Notes: generated from the letters alone by a model not told the origin. Shown: positions 8,574-17,198, counted from the first letter of the stretch. The stretch is DNA of 64,000 nt from an uncultured Bacteroidota bacterium (GCA_903842575.1 CAIMMM010000166.1:1-64000); one strand, 5' to 3'. Program-made: numbers and translations.

Positions 8574-9614
8574 CTATTTAATAAATTCAATTTTCTGTGC
8601 TTCTTCAGCATTAATGCTATCAAAGAAACCTTGATCATTCATCCATTCATCGCTAAATACTTTGCTCATATATCTTGAGCCGTGATCTGGAAAAATAGCA
8701 ATAACATTACTGTTTTTATCAAACTCACCTTCTTCGGCATATTGTTTAATAGCTTGCATCACTGCACCCGAAGTATATCCTACAAATAATCCTTCTCTTC
8801 TAGCAATTTCTCTAGTGGTATGTGCACTTTCCTCATCGCTCACTTTCATGAAATGATCAATCAAATCAAAATCAGTAGCGGTTGGAATTAAGTTTTTTCC
8901 CAAACCCTCAATTCTATACGGATAAATCTCCGCCTCATCAAACTCTTTTGTTTCATGGTATTTTTTCAATACCGATCCAAAAGCATCAACACCCAAAATT
9001 CTAATGTTAGGATTTTTTTCTTTCAAATACTTCGCGGCACCCGATATTGTTCCACCTGTGCCACTACAAGCAATTAAATGCGTGATTTTTCCATTGGTTT
9101 GTTCCCAAATTTCAGGACCAGTGGATTTGTAATGCGCATCAATATTTAATTGGTTAAAGTATTGATTAATATAAACGGAATTTTTCGTTTCCTCATGTAA
9201 ACGTTTAGCAACATTATAATAAGAACGATCATCATCGGCAGAAACGTGTGCAGGGCAAACATATACCTTAGCACCCAAACTGCGCAACATATCTATTTTA
9301 TCTTTGGATGATTTTGAACTTACAGCAAGAATACAATTGTACCCTTTAATTATACTCACCATGGCTAAACTAAAACCTGTATTCCCAGAAGTAGTTTCAA
9401 TAATAGTATCGCCGGGAGAAAGAATCCCTTGTTTCTCGGCTTCTTCAATAATATATAGTGCTATTCTATCTTTGGTGGAATGACCAGGATTGAATGCTTC
9501 AACTTTAGCATAATAATTTCCTTGTAGAGATTCGGTGATTTTATTAAGTCTAATAAGAGGTGTATTTCCTATTAAACCTAATACATTATCGTATGCTTTT
9601 ATATTTTCTTTCAT
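8574..9614 (-). CDS. PLP-dependent cysteine synthase family protein
   Basis: This 346-residue fold-type II PLP enzyme carries the cofactor lysine at residue 48 in NPGHSTKDR, the substrate-binding SGNTG at 76-80 and the phosphate-binding GTGGT loop. These place it among cysteine synthase and cystathionine beta-synthase enzymes, making cysteine from an activated serine and sulfide, or cystathionine from serine and homocysteine. Its length exceeds the roughly 300-320 residues of CysK/CysM and HSTKDR replaces their usual xSVKDR, which fits the CBS-like branch common in Bacteroidota; the precise substrate is uncertain. It is a single gene with its own promoter and terminator. Confidence 0.88.
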   Translation of the reverse strand: MKENIKAYDNVLGLIGNTPLIRLNKITESLQGNYYAKVEAFNPGHSTKDRIALYIIEEAEKQGILSPGDTIIETTSGNTGFSLAMVSIIKGYNCILAVSSKSSKDKIDMLRSLGAKVYVCPAHVSADDDRSYYNVAKRLHEETKNSVYINQYFNQLNIDAHYKSTGPEIWEQTNGKITHLIACSGTGGTISGAAKYLKEKNPNIRILGVDAFGSVLKKYHETKEFDEAEIYPYRIEGLGKNLIPTATDFDLIDHFMKVSDEESAHTTREIARREGLFVGYTSGAVMQAIKQYAEEGEFDKNSNVIAIFPDHGSRYMSKVFSDEWMNDQGFFDSINAEEAQKIEFIK

Positions 9615-9646
9615 AAAATAAATTAGTCAAGGCATTGTTTAAAATC

Positions 9647-9679
9647 CAAAATTACAGACTTCAAAACTCTGCAAATTTA
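9647..9679 (-). promoter_or_regulatory. Tandem -7 boxes upstream of the cysteine-synthase-like gene
   Basis: On the minus strand TAATTTTG (9654 to 9647) and TAAATTTG (9679 to 9672) both match TAnnTTTG. The upstream box can also supply the TTTG of a -33 element for the downstream one, with a 17-nt spacer. Two overlapping start points are possible. Confidence 0.45.
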
Positions 9680-9694
9680 ATAAAATATTTTTAA

Positions 9695-11755
9695 CTAGCT
9701 TTCAATTTTTTCTAAATCTAATAAAAAAGTGAATTCTTTTGCTATTTCCTTTATTGCTTCAAACCTCCCAGATGCTCCTCCATGTCCTGCTTCCATATTG
9801 GTATCCAAGTATAATTTATTAATATCCGTTTTCATAACTCGCAATTTGGCAACCCATTTGGCTGGCTCCCAATATTGTACCTGCGAATCATGCAAACCTG
9901 TTGAAATATAAATATTCGGATAATCCTGAATTTTTACATTATCATAAGGGGAATACGACAACATATAATTATAATATTTTTTTTGGTTGGGATTTCCCCA
10001 TTCGTCATATTCGCCTGTTGTTAAAGGTATCGTATCATCAAGCATAGTGGTAACAACATCCACAAAAGGAACTTGTGCAATCACACCATGATATAATTTT
10101 GGTGCTATATTGACAACAGCACCCATTAACAAACCTCCTGCCGAACCTCCTTCAGCATAAAGATGCTTGCGAGACGTGTACTTTTCCGCAATTACGTGCT
10201 TAGAACAATCGATAAAATCAGTAAAAGTATTTTTCTTCTTCATTAATTTTCCATTATCATACCATGGTCTTCCTAGGTCTTCACCTCCTCGAATATGTGC
10301 TATGGCATAGATAAATCCTCTGTCCAATAAGGTTAATCGCACCGATGAAAAATAACAGTCCATAGTTACACCATAGGATCCATAAGCATATAACAATAAC
10401 GGATTAGTGCCATTCTTCAGTATCCCTTTTTTATAAATCATAGAAATAGGAATTTGAGTACCATCTTTTGCTGTGGCCCAAATACGTTCTTCCTTATAAT
10501 TATTTTTATCAAATTTTCCACCTAGGACTTCATGCTCCTTTAAAACTATTTTCTCTTTGGTTCGCATATTAAAATCAATAACCGAGGAGGGTGTTGCCAA
10601 CGATTGGTAGCTATACCGAAGGATTTCGGTATCAAAGTCGATATTTGTTGTTGTAGAAGCAGTATAGGTTTCGCTTTCAAATGGCAAATAGTACTCCCCT
10701 TTTCCATTCCATGGCATAATCCTAATTTTATTCAAACCATTGGAACGCTCGGAAACTACCAAATAGTCTTTAAAAATATCGATGTCTTCTAACAAAACAT
10801 CCTCTCGATGCGGAATTAAATCTACCCAATTTTCCTTTAAATGCTTATCTTCATCCGTTTTCATTAACTTGAAATTGGTAGCCTTATCTTTGTTTGCAAC
10901 GATGTAAAAACTAGTACCATAATGGGAAATGGAATATTCCAATCCTCTTGTCCTTTTTTGAAAAACTTTAAATTTGGCATCGGGTGTTGCCGATAAAATA
11001 ATTCGATATTCCGAAGTTAAGGTACTGCTCGAATTAATAAGCAAGTATTTTTTCGATTTGGATTTATAAACCGAAACATCATAGGTTTCATCTTTTTCAA
11101 AATAGACTAATGTATCGTCTTCCGATTTGGAACCTAATTTGTGTTTGAAAATTTTATCCGAGCGCAAGGTAACTTCGTCTTTACGAGAATAGAATAATGT
11201 TTTGTTATCACTTGCCCATGTAGCACCTCCAGTGGTGTTTTCTAACTTCACTGGTAGAATTTCACCTGTTTGTAAATTTTTAATTTGTATGGTATATTGT
11301 CTTCTAGAAACCGTATCCACACCAAATGCAATCCATTGATTGTCCTCGCTTACACTCAATCCGGCAAGGTTAAAATAAGTATGTCCAACCGCCATTGCAT
11401 TGCAATCAAACATGATTTCTTCTTTAGCTTCCAAGCTTCCTTTTTTCCGAGAATGAATGGGATAATCTTTGCCTTTTTCAAAGCGCGTGATGTAAAAATA
11501 ACCATTATAAAAATAAGGAACCGATTCATCATCTTCCTTAATTCTGGCTTTCATTTCTTCGAATAATGTTTTTTGTAAATCCTTCGTATGTGCCGTTTCT
11601 TGCTGGTAATAGTCATTTTCTTTATTGAGATAATCTATAACTTCGGGATTTTCTCTATTGTTCATCCAATAATAATTATCCGTGCGCACATGATCGTGCT
11701 TTTCAATGGTACGTGGAATTATTTTGGCTATTGGAGCTGCTGTTTTTTTAGACAT
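9695..11755 (-). CDS. ptrB: Oligopeptidase B-like S9 serine peptidase
   Basis: The protein (686 residues from the chosen start) has an N-terminal seven-bladed propeller domain and a C-terminal alpha/beta hydrolase domain. The catalytic triad can be read as Ser in GGSAGG, Asp in GLHDSQVQYWEPAKW and His in EAGHGGASGR, which is the oligopeptidase B arrangement; such enzymes cut short peptides after basic residues. There is no signal peptide, so it is cytoplasmic. I start it at the ATG at 11755: the longer frame to 11788 would place the initiation codon upstream of the promoter box at 11776-11783. Confidence 0.92.
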   Translation of the reverse strand: MSKKTAAPIAKIIPRTIEKHDHVRTDNYYWMNNRENPEVIDYLNKENDYYQQETAHTKDLQKTLFEEMKARIKEDDESVPYFYNGYFYITRFEKGKDYPIHSRKKGSLEAKEEIMFDCNAMAVGHTYFNLAGLSVSEDNQWIAFGVDTVSRRQYTIQIKNLQTGEILPVKLENTTGGATWASDNKTLFYSRKDEVTLRSDKIFKHKLGSKSEDDTLVYFEKDETYDVSVYKSKSKKYLLINSSSTLTSEYRIILSATPDAKFKVFQKRTRGLEYSISHYGTSFYIVANKDKATNFKLMKTDEDKHLKENWVDLIPHREDVLLEDIDIFKDYLVVSERSNGLNKIRIMPWNGKGEYYLPFESETYTASTTTNIDFDTEILRYSYQSLATPSSVIDFNMRTKEKIVLKEHEVLGGKFDKNNYKEERIWATAKDGTQIPISMIYKKGILKNGTNPLLLYAYGSYGVTMDCYFSSVRLTLLDRGFIYAIAHIRGGEDLGRPWYDNGKLMKKKNTFTDFIDCSKHVIAEKYTSRKHLYAEGGSAGGLLMGAVVNIAPKLYHGVIAQVPFVDVVTTMLDDTIPLTTGEYDEWGNPNQKKYYNYMLSYSPYDNVKIQDYPNIYISTGLHDSQVQYWEPAKWVAKLRVMKTDINKLYLDTNMEAGHGGASGRFEAIKEIAKEFTFLLDLEKIES

Positions 11756-11775
11756 TATAAATTTAATTGTGCTAA

Positions 11776-11783
11776 CAAAAATA
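11776..11783 (-). promoter_or_regulatory. -7 box of the oligopeptidase B promoter
   Basis: TATTTTTG on the minus strand matches TAnnTTTG. No TTG stands at the expected distance upstream. Its position excludes the longer start at 11788 and supports 11755. Confidence 0.5.
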
Positions 11784-11851
11784 GGCAATCCTTAAAGTAA
11801 AATTGAAAAATTTTCATGAAGTTATACACTTAAAATTAACATTGTTTACGT

Positions 11852-11859
11852 TAACTTTG
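11852..11859 (+). promoter_or_regulatory. -7 box of the ybaB promoter
   Basis: TAACTTTG matches TAnnTTTG exactly and lies 25 nt before the ATG of ybaB. A clear TTG at the usual distance is absent. Confidence 0.5.
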
Positions 11860-11884
11860 CAATCAATAATTTAAAATCAGCACT

Positions 11885-12205
11885 ATGGATTTAATGGGAA
11901 TGATGGGAAAACTTAGAGAAACCCAACAAAAACTAGAAGAAACTAAAAAGCGTTTGGATACTGTTTTAATTGACGAACAAAGCAGCGATGGCCTTTTAAA
12001 AGTTACCATAACTGCCAACACAACTATAAAATCCATAACCGTTGACGATGCTTTATTGGAAGACAAAGAACAATTAGAAGATTACATAGTAATGGTAATG
12101 AATAAAGCCATTGAAAGAGCTTCGGCTGTCAATCAAACCGAATTGGATGCCGTTTCTAAAATGGATTTGCCAATGATTCCAGGAATGGAAGATATGTTTA
12201 AATAG
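11885..12205 (+). CDS. YbaB/EbfC nucleoid-associated protein
   Basis: The 106-residue protein has the YbaB/EbfC fold (PF02575): a long N-terminal coiled helix ([18 protein letters not shown]), a central beta sheet ([16 protein letters not shown]) and a C-terminal helix ending in a methionine-rich tail ([10 protein letters not shown]). Members are dimeric DNA-binding, nucleoid-associated proteins. In many bacteria the gene sits in a dnaX-recR operon, but here it is a single gene, with the threonine aldolase gene converging on it and only 2 nt between the ends. No strong terminator lies in that gap. Confidence 0.93.
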   Translation: MDLMGMMGKLRETQQKLEETKKRLDTVLIDEQSSDGLLKVTITANTTIKSITVDDALLEDKEQLEDYIVMVMNKAIERASAVNQTELDAVSKMDLPMIPGMEDMFK

Positions 12206-12207
12206 AA

Positions 12208-13233
12208 TTAAAATTCCATCTTCTCCAAAGTTTCCAATACATAGGTATGCATCACTTCTTTATAATCAAGATGTGTAACCATTCGTAACGAACCTTTGGC
12301 GAGCAAACTTATTGCAATTCCTTTTTGTTTGAGTTTTTCAATGACCAAGTTATCTTCTATATGAGATTGTACGGAGAAAACAATGATATTTGTTTCTACG
12401 GGAGCTACACTTAAAACCCAGGAACATTCGACTAATTTTTTGCCCAATTCCTTAGCTCTTCTATGGTCGTCTTCCAATCTATTGATGTTATTTTGTAACG
12501 CATAAATACCCGCTGCAGCCAAATAGCCCGATTGTCGCATATTACCTCCAAATATTTTCCGGATGCGAATGGCTCTTTTAATGGTAGCCGCGTCAGCAAC
12601 TAAAACGGAGCCAACGGGCGCTCCTAAACCTTTAGAAAAACAAACAGAAATGGTATCGAACAGGGATCCAAATTGTTTTGGATGTTGCTTTTTAGCAATC
12701 AAAGCATTCCAAAGTCGTGCACCATCCAAATGATATTTCAAGTTATTTTCAACGCAAACTTGTTTTATTTTTTGTAATTCTTCTATATCATAACACGCGC
12801 CACCGCCTTTGTTCGTAGTATTTTCAATGCTTACTAATTTAGAAAATGGCGTGTGATAAAACTCAGGATCATTGATGCCATTTTTCACTTGTTCGGCGTT
12901 AATCATTCCTCGATTTCCATCTAACAAATTAAAATTCACGCCACTGTTTGCTGAGGCGCCACCCGATTCATACAAATGAATGTGGGACCATTTATCACAA
13001 ATAATTTGATCGCCCGGATTGGTATGTAGTTTAATAGCCGTTTGATTGGCCATCGTTCCTGAGGGAAAAAACAGTGCCGCTTCCATTCCAAACATATTTG
13101 CAACAATAGCTTCAAATTCGTTTACCGTTGGATCTTGTTTAAACACATCATCACCCACTTTTGCATGAAACATTTGATGTAACATTTCTGGTGTGGGTTT
13201 AGTAACAGTATCGCTTATTAAATTTATTTCCAT
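12208..13233 (-). CDS. ltaE: Low-specificity L-threonine aldolase
   Basis: This 341-residue fold-type I PLP enzyme (beta-eliminating lyase family, PF01212) cleaves L-threonine or L-allo-threonine to glycine and acetaldehyde. Typical blocks are DTVTKPTPEM near the N-terminus, FFPSGTMANQTAI, the active-site histidine segment HIHLYESGG, LDGARLWNA with the PLP-pairing aspartate, and the PLP lysine in CFSKGLGAPVGS. The glycine made here could feed the glycine cleavage system whose T protein is at 4476. It is a single gene; I see no clear promoter upstream of 13233. Confidence 0.93.
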   Translation of the reverse strand: MEINLISDTVTKPTPEMLHQMFHAKVGDDVFKQDPTVNEFEAIVANMFGMEAALFFPSGTMANQTAIKLHTNPGDQIICDKWSHIHLYESGGASANSGVNFNLLDGNRGMINAEQVKNGINDPEFYHTPFSKLVSIENTTNKGGGACYDIEELQKIKQVCVENNLKYHLDGARLWNALIAKKQHPKQFGSLFDTISVCFSKGLGAPVGSVLVADAATIKRAIRIRKIFGGNMRQSGYLAAAGIYALQNNINRLEDDHRRAKELGKKLVECSWVLSVAPVETNIIVFSVQSHIEDNLVIEKLKQKGIAISLLAKGSLRMVTHLDYKEVMHTYVLETLEKMEF

Positions 13234-13250
13234 ATGAAGAATAGATAGTT

Positions 13251-13258
13251 TATTTTTG
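13251..13258 (+). promoter_or_regulatory. Likely -7 box of the prfB promoter
   Basis: TATTTTTG matches TAnnTTTG. A TTG at the expected spacing is missing. If used, it gives a prfB leader of about 140 nt that contains the whole inverted-repeat element at 13273-13373. Confidence 0.4.
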
Positions 13259-13272
13259 CAATCAAATTGAAA

Positions 13273-13373
13273 TTAGCCCCGATAGTAGTGGAAATCCTTT
13301 TTAAGTTTTGTCATCCTGAGCTTGTCGAAGGACACAACTTAAAAAGATTGAAACGGATAGCGGGAATAGCTTC
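13273..13373. repeat. Flavobacterial intergenic inverted-repeat element
   Basis: Two imperfect arms (13273-13310 and 13334-13373) pair through blocks such as CTTTTTAAGTTTTGT with ACACAACTTAAAAAG and CCCGATAG with GATAGCGGG. The tip holds CATCCTGAGCTTGTCGAAGG, itself a small hairpin (TCCT with AGGA). Similar sequences recur between genes in Bacteroidota and translate to the familiar spurious peptide HPELVEG. I recognise it from general knowledge; this window holds only one copy. Confidence 0.65.
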
Positions 13374-13402
13374 AACTAATTATTACAAAACTACATTAAT
13401 TT

Positions 13403-14498
13403 ATGACAAATACCGAACAAATAAAAGGTATTGTGGAGCGTCTTGGTGCGTTGAGGAGGTATCTTTGACATTGATGTCAAGCTTATAGAAATAGCCAACG
13501 AAGAAGAAAAGACTTTTGCACCCGATTTTTGGAACAAAGCTAAGGAAGCAGAAATTCTTGTAAAAAATCTGCGAACCAAGAAAAAATGGGTGGAAGATTT
13601 TGAAAAAGGGAATGCGTTAGCCGAAGAACTTCAAATAACCTACGAATACTTTAAGGAAGGGGATGCTACCGAAGAAGAACTAGACCATCTTTATGAGTTA
13701 ACCAATACCCATATTGAAAATCTGGAATTCAAAAACATGCTTTCCGAAGAGGGAGATATTTTGAGTGCCGTAATACAAATTACAGCTGGAGCTGGTGGAA
13801 CCGAAAGTTGCGATTGGGCAGAAATGCTTACGCGTATGTACATGATGTGGGCAGAAAAAGAAGGTTATAAAATTAAAGAGCTGAATTTTCAAAAAGGAGA
13901 AGCGGCAGGAATTAAAACCGTGACACTTGAAATAGAAGGTGATTTTGCTTTTGGATATCTAAAAGGAGAAAACGGAGTACACCGATTGGTGCGTATTTCA
14001 CCGTTTGATAGCAATGCTAAAAGACATACTTCATTTGTTTCTGTCTATGTATATCCATTGGTTGATGATTCTATTGAAATTGAAATAAATCCAGCCGATA
14101 TCGAAATTATCACCTCACGTTCTAGTGGTGCGGGTGGACAAAATGTAAATAAAGTGGAAACTAAAGTCCAGTTGTTTCATAAACCTACTGGAATTCAAGT
14201 TCAATGCTCGGAAACACGCTCGCAACAAGACAATAGACAACGTGCCATGCAAATGTTGAAATCGCAATTATATGAAATTGAATTAAAGAAACAACAAGAA
14301 CAACGCAGTGATATTGAAGCTGGTAAAATGAAAATTGAATGGGGTTCGCAAATTAGGAATTATGTGATGCAACCCTACAAATTGGTCAAAGATGTCCGCA
14401 CAGGAAAAGAAACTAGTGATGTTGATGGGGTTATGAATGGGGAAATAGATGCTTTTCTAAAAGCCTATCTGATGATGATGGGACAGAAAGAGGAATAA
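13403..14498 (+). CDS. prfB: Peptide chain release factor 2, made by programmed +1 frameshift
   Basis: RF2 ends translation at UGA and UAA. The gene is split between two frames. Frame one starts with ATG at 13403 and meets TGA at 13466-13468 after 21 codons; the sequence around it, AGGAGGTATCTTTGAC, is the classic RF2 shift site: a Shine-Dalgarno-like AGGAGG, the slippery CTT and a TGA followed by C. A +1 slip continues at GAC (13467) with [10 protein letters not shown] and runs to 14498, giving 364 residues. The codon-recognition motif SPF (RISPFDSN) and the catalytic GGQ (GAGGQNVNK) are present. Low RF2 makes the ribosome pause at the TGA and shift, so the protein controls its own level. 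Confidence 0.97.
13454..13469 (+). promoter_or_regulatory. RF2 recoding site
   Basis: This segment holds the frameshift signals of prfB: AGGAGG, then TAT, then CTT-TGA-C. The AGGAGG stands out because Shine-Dalgarno sequences are rare in flavobacterial genes; here it would pair with the end of 16S rRNA inside a translating ribosome. Confidence 0.92.
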
Positions 14499-14530
14499 AA
14501 AAAAGCCAATCGTTATGATTGGCTTTTTTT
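14497..14530. terminator. Bidirectional terminator of prfB and the converging hydrolase gene
   Basis: GCCAATC (14505-14511) and GATTGGC (14517-14523) form a 7-bp stem with A and T runs on either side. Its T run reaches into the last codon of the minus-strand gene, whose stop is at 14529. Confidence 0.85.
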
Positions 14531-15290
14531 ATAATACTTCTTTCAGAAAATCCAGCATCGCATTCCAAGAACGTTTATCGGCTTTTTCATTGTAAGCTAC
14601 CCCTTTAGAATTATCATTTCCAGCATTTTTATCGGTGAAGGAATGTACCGCATTGGCATAATAAATCATTTGCCAATCGGCTTTCCCAGAGCGCATTTCA
14701 TTTTGAAAACTTCTTATTTCATTTTCAGTAGTAAAAAAATCGTCAGCTCCATGAAGGATTAATACTTTTGGTTTTATAAAATCAATGGTTCTATTTTCGT
14801 CGCGACCTAATCCGCCATGAAAAGAAACAATTCCTTTTACTTTCATATTAACTCTAGCGGCTTCAATGGCTCCAGTCCCTCCAAAACAATAACCCATTAC
14901 TACAATTTCATCGGGATTGGCTCCTTGTTTTATTAACTGATCTAACGCAAGTTGAATTCTGCGTTGATAATCAGCAATGTTATTTTTGTAATACGTTGCA
15001 TTTTTACCCGCTTCGGCTGAATTTTTTGGTCTTTTATCTATTCCATAAATATCCGCTACAAAAGTGTAATATCCCAGATTAGCTAATCGTGTAGCACTGT
15101 CTTTAGCATGATCATCAATTCCCATCCAGGCTGGAAGAATTAAAATTCCGGGTTGATTGATTAATGGTTTGGGAGAATTGATGGCAAAACCACTTAATAA
15201 TTGAGCCCCATCATTATATTCCGCTGGTTTTAATTGGGCAAAAGCAACCGAAACAAATAAAAAGCAAACACTTATAAAAAAAAATTTCAT
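14529..15290 (-). CDS. Exported dienelactone hydrolase-family protein
   Basis: The 253-residue protein starts with a clear signal peptide (about 1-18, ending SVAFAQ), so it acts in the periplasm or is a cell-envelope protein. The remainder is an alpha/beta hydrolase of the dienelactone hydrolase family (PF01738): the nucleophile is a cysteine in GYCFGG, the acid an aspartate in LHGADDFF and the base a histidine in ANAVHSFTD. The natural substrate is unknown; family members open lactones or hydrolyse esters. The gene stands alone and shares a terminator with prfB. Confidence 0.87.
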   Translation of the reverse strand: MKFFFISVCFLFVSVAFAQLKPAEYNDGAQLLSGFAINSPKPLINQPGILILPAWMGIDDHAKDSATRLANLGYYTFVADIYGIDKRPKNSAEAGKNATYYKNNIADYQRRIQLALDQLIKQGANPDEIVVMGYCFGGTGAIEAARVNMKVKGIVSFHGGLGRDENRTIDFIKPKVLILHGADDFFTTENEIRSFQNEMRSGKADWQMIYYANAVHSFTDKNAGNDNSKGVAYNEKADKRSWNAMLDFLKEVL

Positions 15291-15447
15291 GGATTAAGAT
15301 TTTAAATTTGGCATAAAGTTACTACAATAAATTAAAATAAAAATCAATAACCTCTGTTTCCAATATTCACTCCTTTAAAAATTAGTTATTTCAACTCTAT
15401 TTGTGTTTATTTGACAATTAAATAAAAACCACAAATCACTATAACCT

Positions 15448-16446
15448 ATGAAATCCTACTCCATCTCAGAAATTAATGATGTTTTAAAAGGTATTATTGT
15501 TGGCAATACATCTGAAAAAATTACTGCTCCAGAACAATTGGATATGGCAAGCAATACAGAAATTTCATTTATTGGACATAAAAAGTATGAAAAATTATGG
15601 GAGCATTCAAAAGCTTGTGTGGCTATTGTAAATGAGGACATTTCTATTGAGCCAGGAGAAAACAGAGCCTTTATAAAAGTAAAAAATGCCGATTTAGCCA
15701 TGTCGCTTGTATTAGACCTTTTTGAATTACCTGCTCCCCAATTTGAAACTAATATTCATCCAACAGCGATTGTAGATAAAACAGCCATTATTGGAAATGG
15801 AACCCGAATTGGAGCTGGAAGTTATATTGGACCAAAAGTTCAATTGGGAGAAAACGTAACTATATATCCAAACGCAACTATACTTGACGAATCTACTGTA
15901 GGCAAAAACACTACTATATGGTCGGGGGCTGTTATTAGAGAACGATGCATTATTGGTAGTCATTGCATTATACATCCCAATGCCACCATTGGCGCTGATG
16001 GTTTTGGATTTCGTCCTTGTCCTGAAAAAGGTTTGGTAAAAATAACCCACATTGGCAATGTAATCATTGGAAATGGGGTTGAAATTGGCGCTAATTCCTG
16101 TGTGGATCGTGGAAAATTTAGTTCAACAATTGTAGGTGATGGATGCAAAATAGACAACTTAGTTCAAATTGGTCACAATAGTAAATTGGGGCGTTTTTGT
16201 ATTATGGCAGGGAATAGCGGATTGGCTGGCTCGGTAACTTTAGGGAATGGTGTAATGATTGGCGGAAGTGCTTCTATAAAAGATCACCTTACTATTGGAG
16301 ATGGTGCCATTGTTGGCGCTGGATCTGGTGTTGCTGCCAATGTGGAAGCTGGAAAAGTTGTTTTAGGCTATCCTGCTGTAGATGCAAGAGATGCCTTGAA
16401 ACAATGGGCTATTTTAAAACGATTGGCAAAAGATGGATCAAAATAA
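15448..16446 (+). CDS. lpxD: UDP-3-O-acylglucosamine N-acyltransferase
   Basis: LpxD adds the second acyl chain, from acyl-ACP, to UDP-3-O-acyl-glucosamine in lipid A synthesis. The 332-residue protein has the N-terminal uridine-binding domain (about 1-100) and then a long left-handed beta helix of hexapeptide repeats (about 105-300), with the catalytic histidine in VQIGHNSKLG and a C-terminal helix. In many genomes lpxD sits beside lpxA/lpxC; here it is a single gene with its own terminator, which suggests an additional paralogue could exist elsewhere. The length agrees with the family. Confidence 0.94.
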   Translation: MKSYSISEINDVLKGIIVGNTSEKITAPEQLDMASNTEISFIGHKKYEKLWEHSKACVAIVNEDISIEPGENRAFIKVKNADLAMSLVLDLFELPAPQFETNIHPTAIVDKTAIIGNGTRIGAGSYIGPKVQLGENVTIYPNATILDESTVGKNTTIWSGAVIRERCIIGSHCIIHPNATIGADGFGFRPCPEKGLVKITHIGNVIIGNGVEIGANSCVDRGKFSSTIVGDGCKIDNLVQIGHNSKLGRFCIMAGNSGLAGSVTLGNGVMIGGSASIKDHLTIGDGAIVGAGSGVAANVEAGKVVLGYPAVDARDALKQWAILKRLAKDGSK

Positions 16447-16474
16447 AAAGACCAACGATTAACGTTGGTCTTTT
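16446..16474. terminator. Terminator after lpxD
   Basis: GACCAACG (16450-16457) and CGTTGGTC (16463-16470) form an 8-bp stem with a 5-nt loop, with A residues before and TTTT after. It serves lpxD and can also act on the converging lysine-rich gene. Confidence 0.85.
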
Positions 16475-16491
16475 AAAATATTTATAAGATA

Positions 16492-17007
16492 TTATTTTTT
16501 CTTTTTGGAATTTGATTTCTTTTTTGCTTTTTTAGCTTTAGCTTTTTTGGCTTTCTCAATCTTTTTTGCTTTTTTCTTTTTCTCTTTGTCTTTTTCTTTT
16601 TGCTTATCCTTTTTAGCTTTCTCTTTTTTCTTAGCTTTTTCTTTTTTCTCTTTTTCCTTTTGTTTGGCTTTAGCTTTTTTAGCTTTTTCTTTGTCCGAAT
16701 CTTTCATTGCTTCTTGATTAGTGGTAACCGCTTCTTCCAAAACTGCTTCCGGTTTAACTTCATTTTTTACTGCTGGTGTTGCAGTTCTGGTTCTTGTGCG
16801 TGTTGCCGTTGCAGTTCTAGGTCTTGTTGCACCCGTTGATGCTGCTGTTCTTGTTCTTGAACGTGTTGGTGTTGGCTTTTCCTCAGATTCACTTACTTCG
16901 GTTTTAGTTGCTACTGGCGTTGAATCTACAACCGTTTCAGTTGTTGATTGATCTTTATTTCCTTCGGCAACTGTTGGTTTACTCACTGCCACTCTTCTTT
17001 TTATCAT
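16492..17007 (-). CDS. Extremely lysine-rich low-complexity protein
   Basis: The 171-residue protein matches no domain I know. It has three zones: a Thr/Ser/Glu-rich N-terminus (1-45), an Arg/Thr/Ala-rich block with repeated RTRT units (about 46-80), and a C-terminal half (about 98-171) made almost wholly of Lys, Ala and Glu in patterns like KEKAKKKEKAKK. The last part would form a long charged helix resembling histone H1-type tails. DNA or RNA binding is plausible, a nucleoid role is only inference. The frame is supported by a good promoter (17062-17090), codon pattern and flanking terminators. It has no signal peptide or membrane segment. Confidence 0.75.
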   Translation of the reverse strand: MIKRRVAVSKPTVAEGNKDQSTTETVVDSTPVATKTEVSESEEKPTPTRSRTRTAASTGATRPRTATATRTRTRTATPAVKNEVKPEAVLEEAVTTNQEAMKDSDKEKAKKAKAKQKEKEKKEKAKKKEKAKKDKQKEKDKEKKKKAKKIEKAKKAKAKKAKKKSNSKKKK

Positions 17008-17061
17008 AATTTTTTTTGTTTATTTAAACTTATGGTTAATTTAATGTAAATTTAATATTAA

Positions 17062-17090
17062 CAAAAGTACAACATAAAAAGTCTCGCCAA
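17062..17090 (-). promoter_or_regulatory. Promoter of the lysine-rich gene
   Basis: On the minus strand TTG (17090-17088), 18 nt and TACTTTTG (17069-17062) fit the consensus. The leader would be near 48 nt. The TTG lies within the left arm of the 17087-17127 hairpin. Confidence 0.65.
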
Positions 17091-17127
17091 TGTTAAGTTT
17101 TCGTTTCTATGAAAATCTTAACATTGG
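17087..17127. promoter_or_regulatory. Strong palindrome overlapping a promoter
   Basis: CCAATGTTAAG (17087-17097) and CTTAACATTGG (17117-17127) are perfect 11-bp inverted arms; the stem continues inward with TTTTC and GAAAA across a one-base bulge, leaving an 8-nt loop. It overlaps the -33 TTG of the lysine-rich gene. It may be an operator, or a terminator or small structured RNA read on the plus strand, where GGGATTTTT follows. Confidence 0.6.
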
Positions 17128-17167
17128 GATTTTTAACTCTTTAATTAAAATGTTTACTGATTTTACA

Positions 17168-17198
17168 TAAAAAAACTCCTAAACAGAAATTTAGGAGT
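17168..17198 (-). terminator. Terminator of the phosphate transporter operon
   Basis: ACTCCTAAA (17175-17183) and TTTAGGAGT (17190-17198) form a 9-bp stem; on the minus strand it is followed by a run of seven T. Confidence 0.88.

Noticed and set aside
13267-13488. Open frame of 73 codons containing CHPELVEGHN before prfB
   Set aside because: It is the well-known spurious translation of the intergenic inverted repeat and overlaps the real prfB start in another frame.
16505-16839. Phe/Leu/Ser-rich plus-strand frames that look like membrane proteins
   Set aside because: They are the antisense of the lysine-rich gene (Lys codons read backwards give Phe and Leu) and have no promoter.
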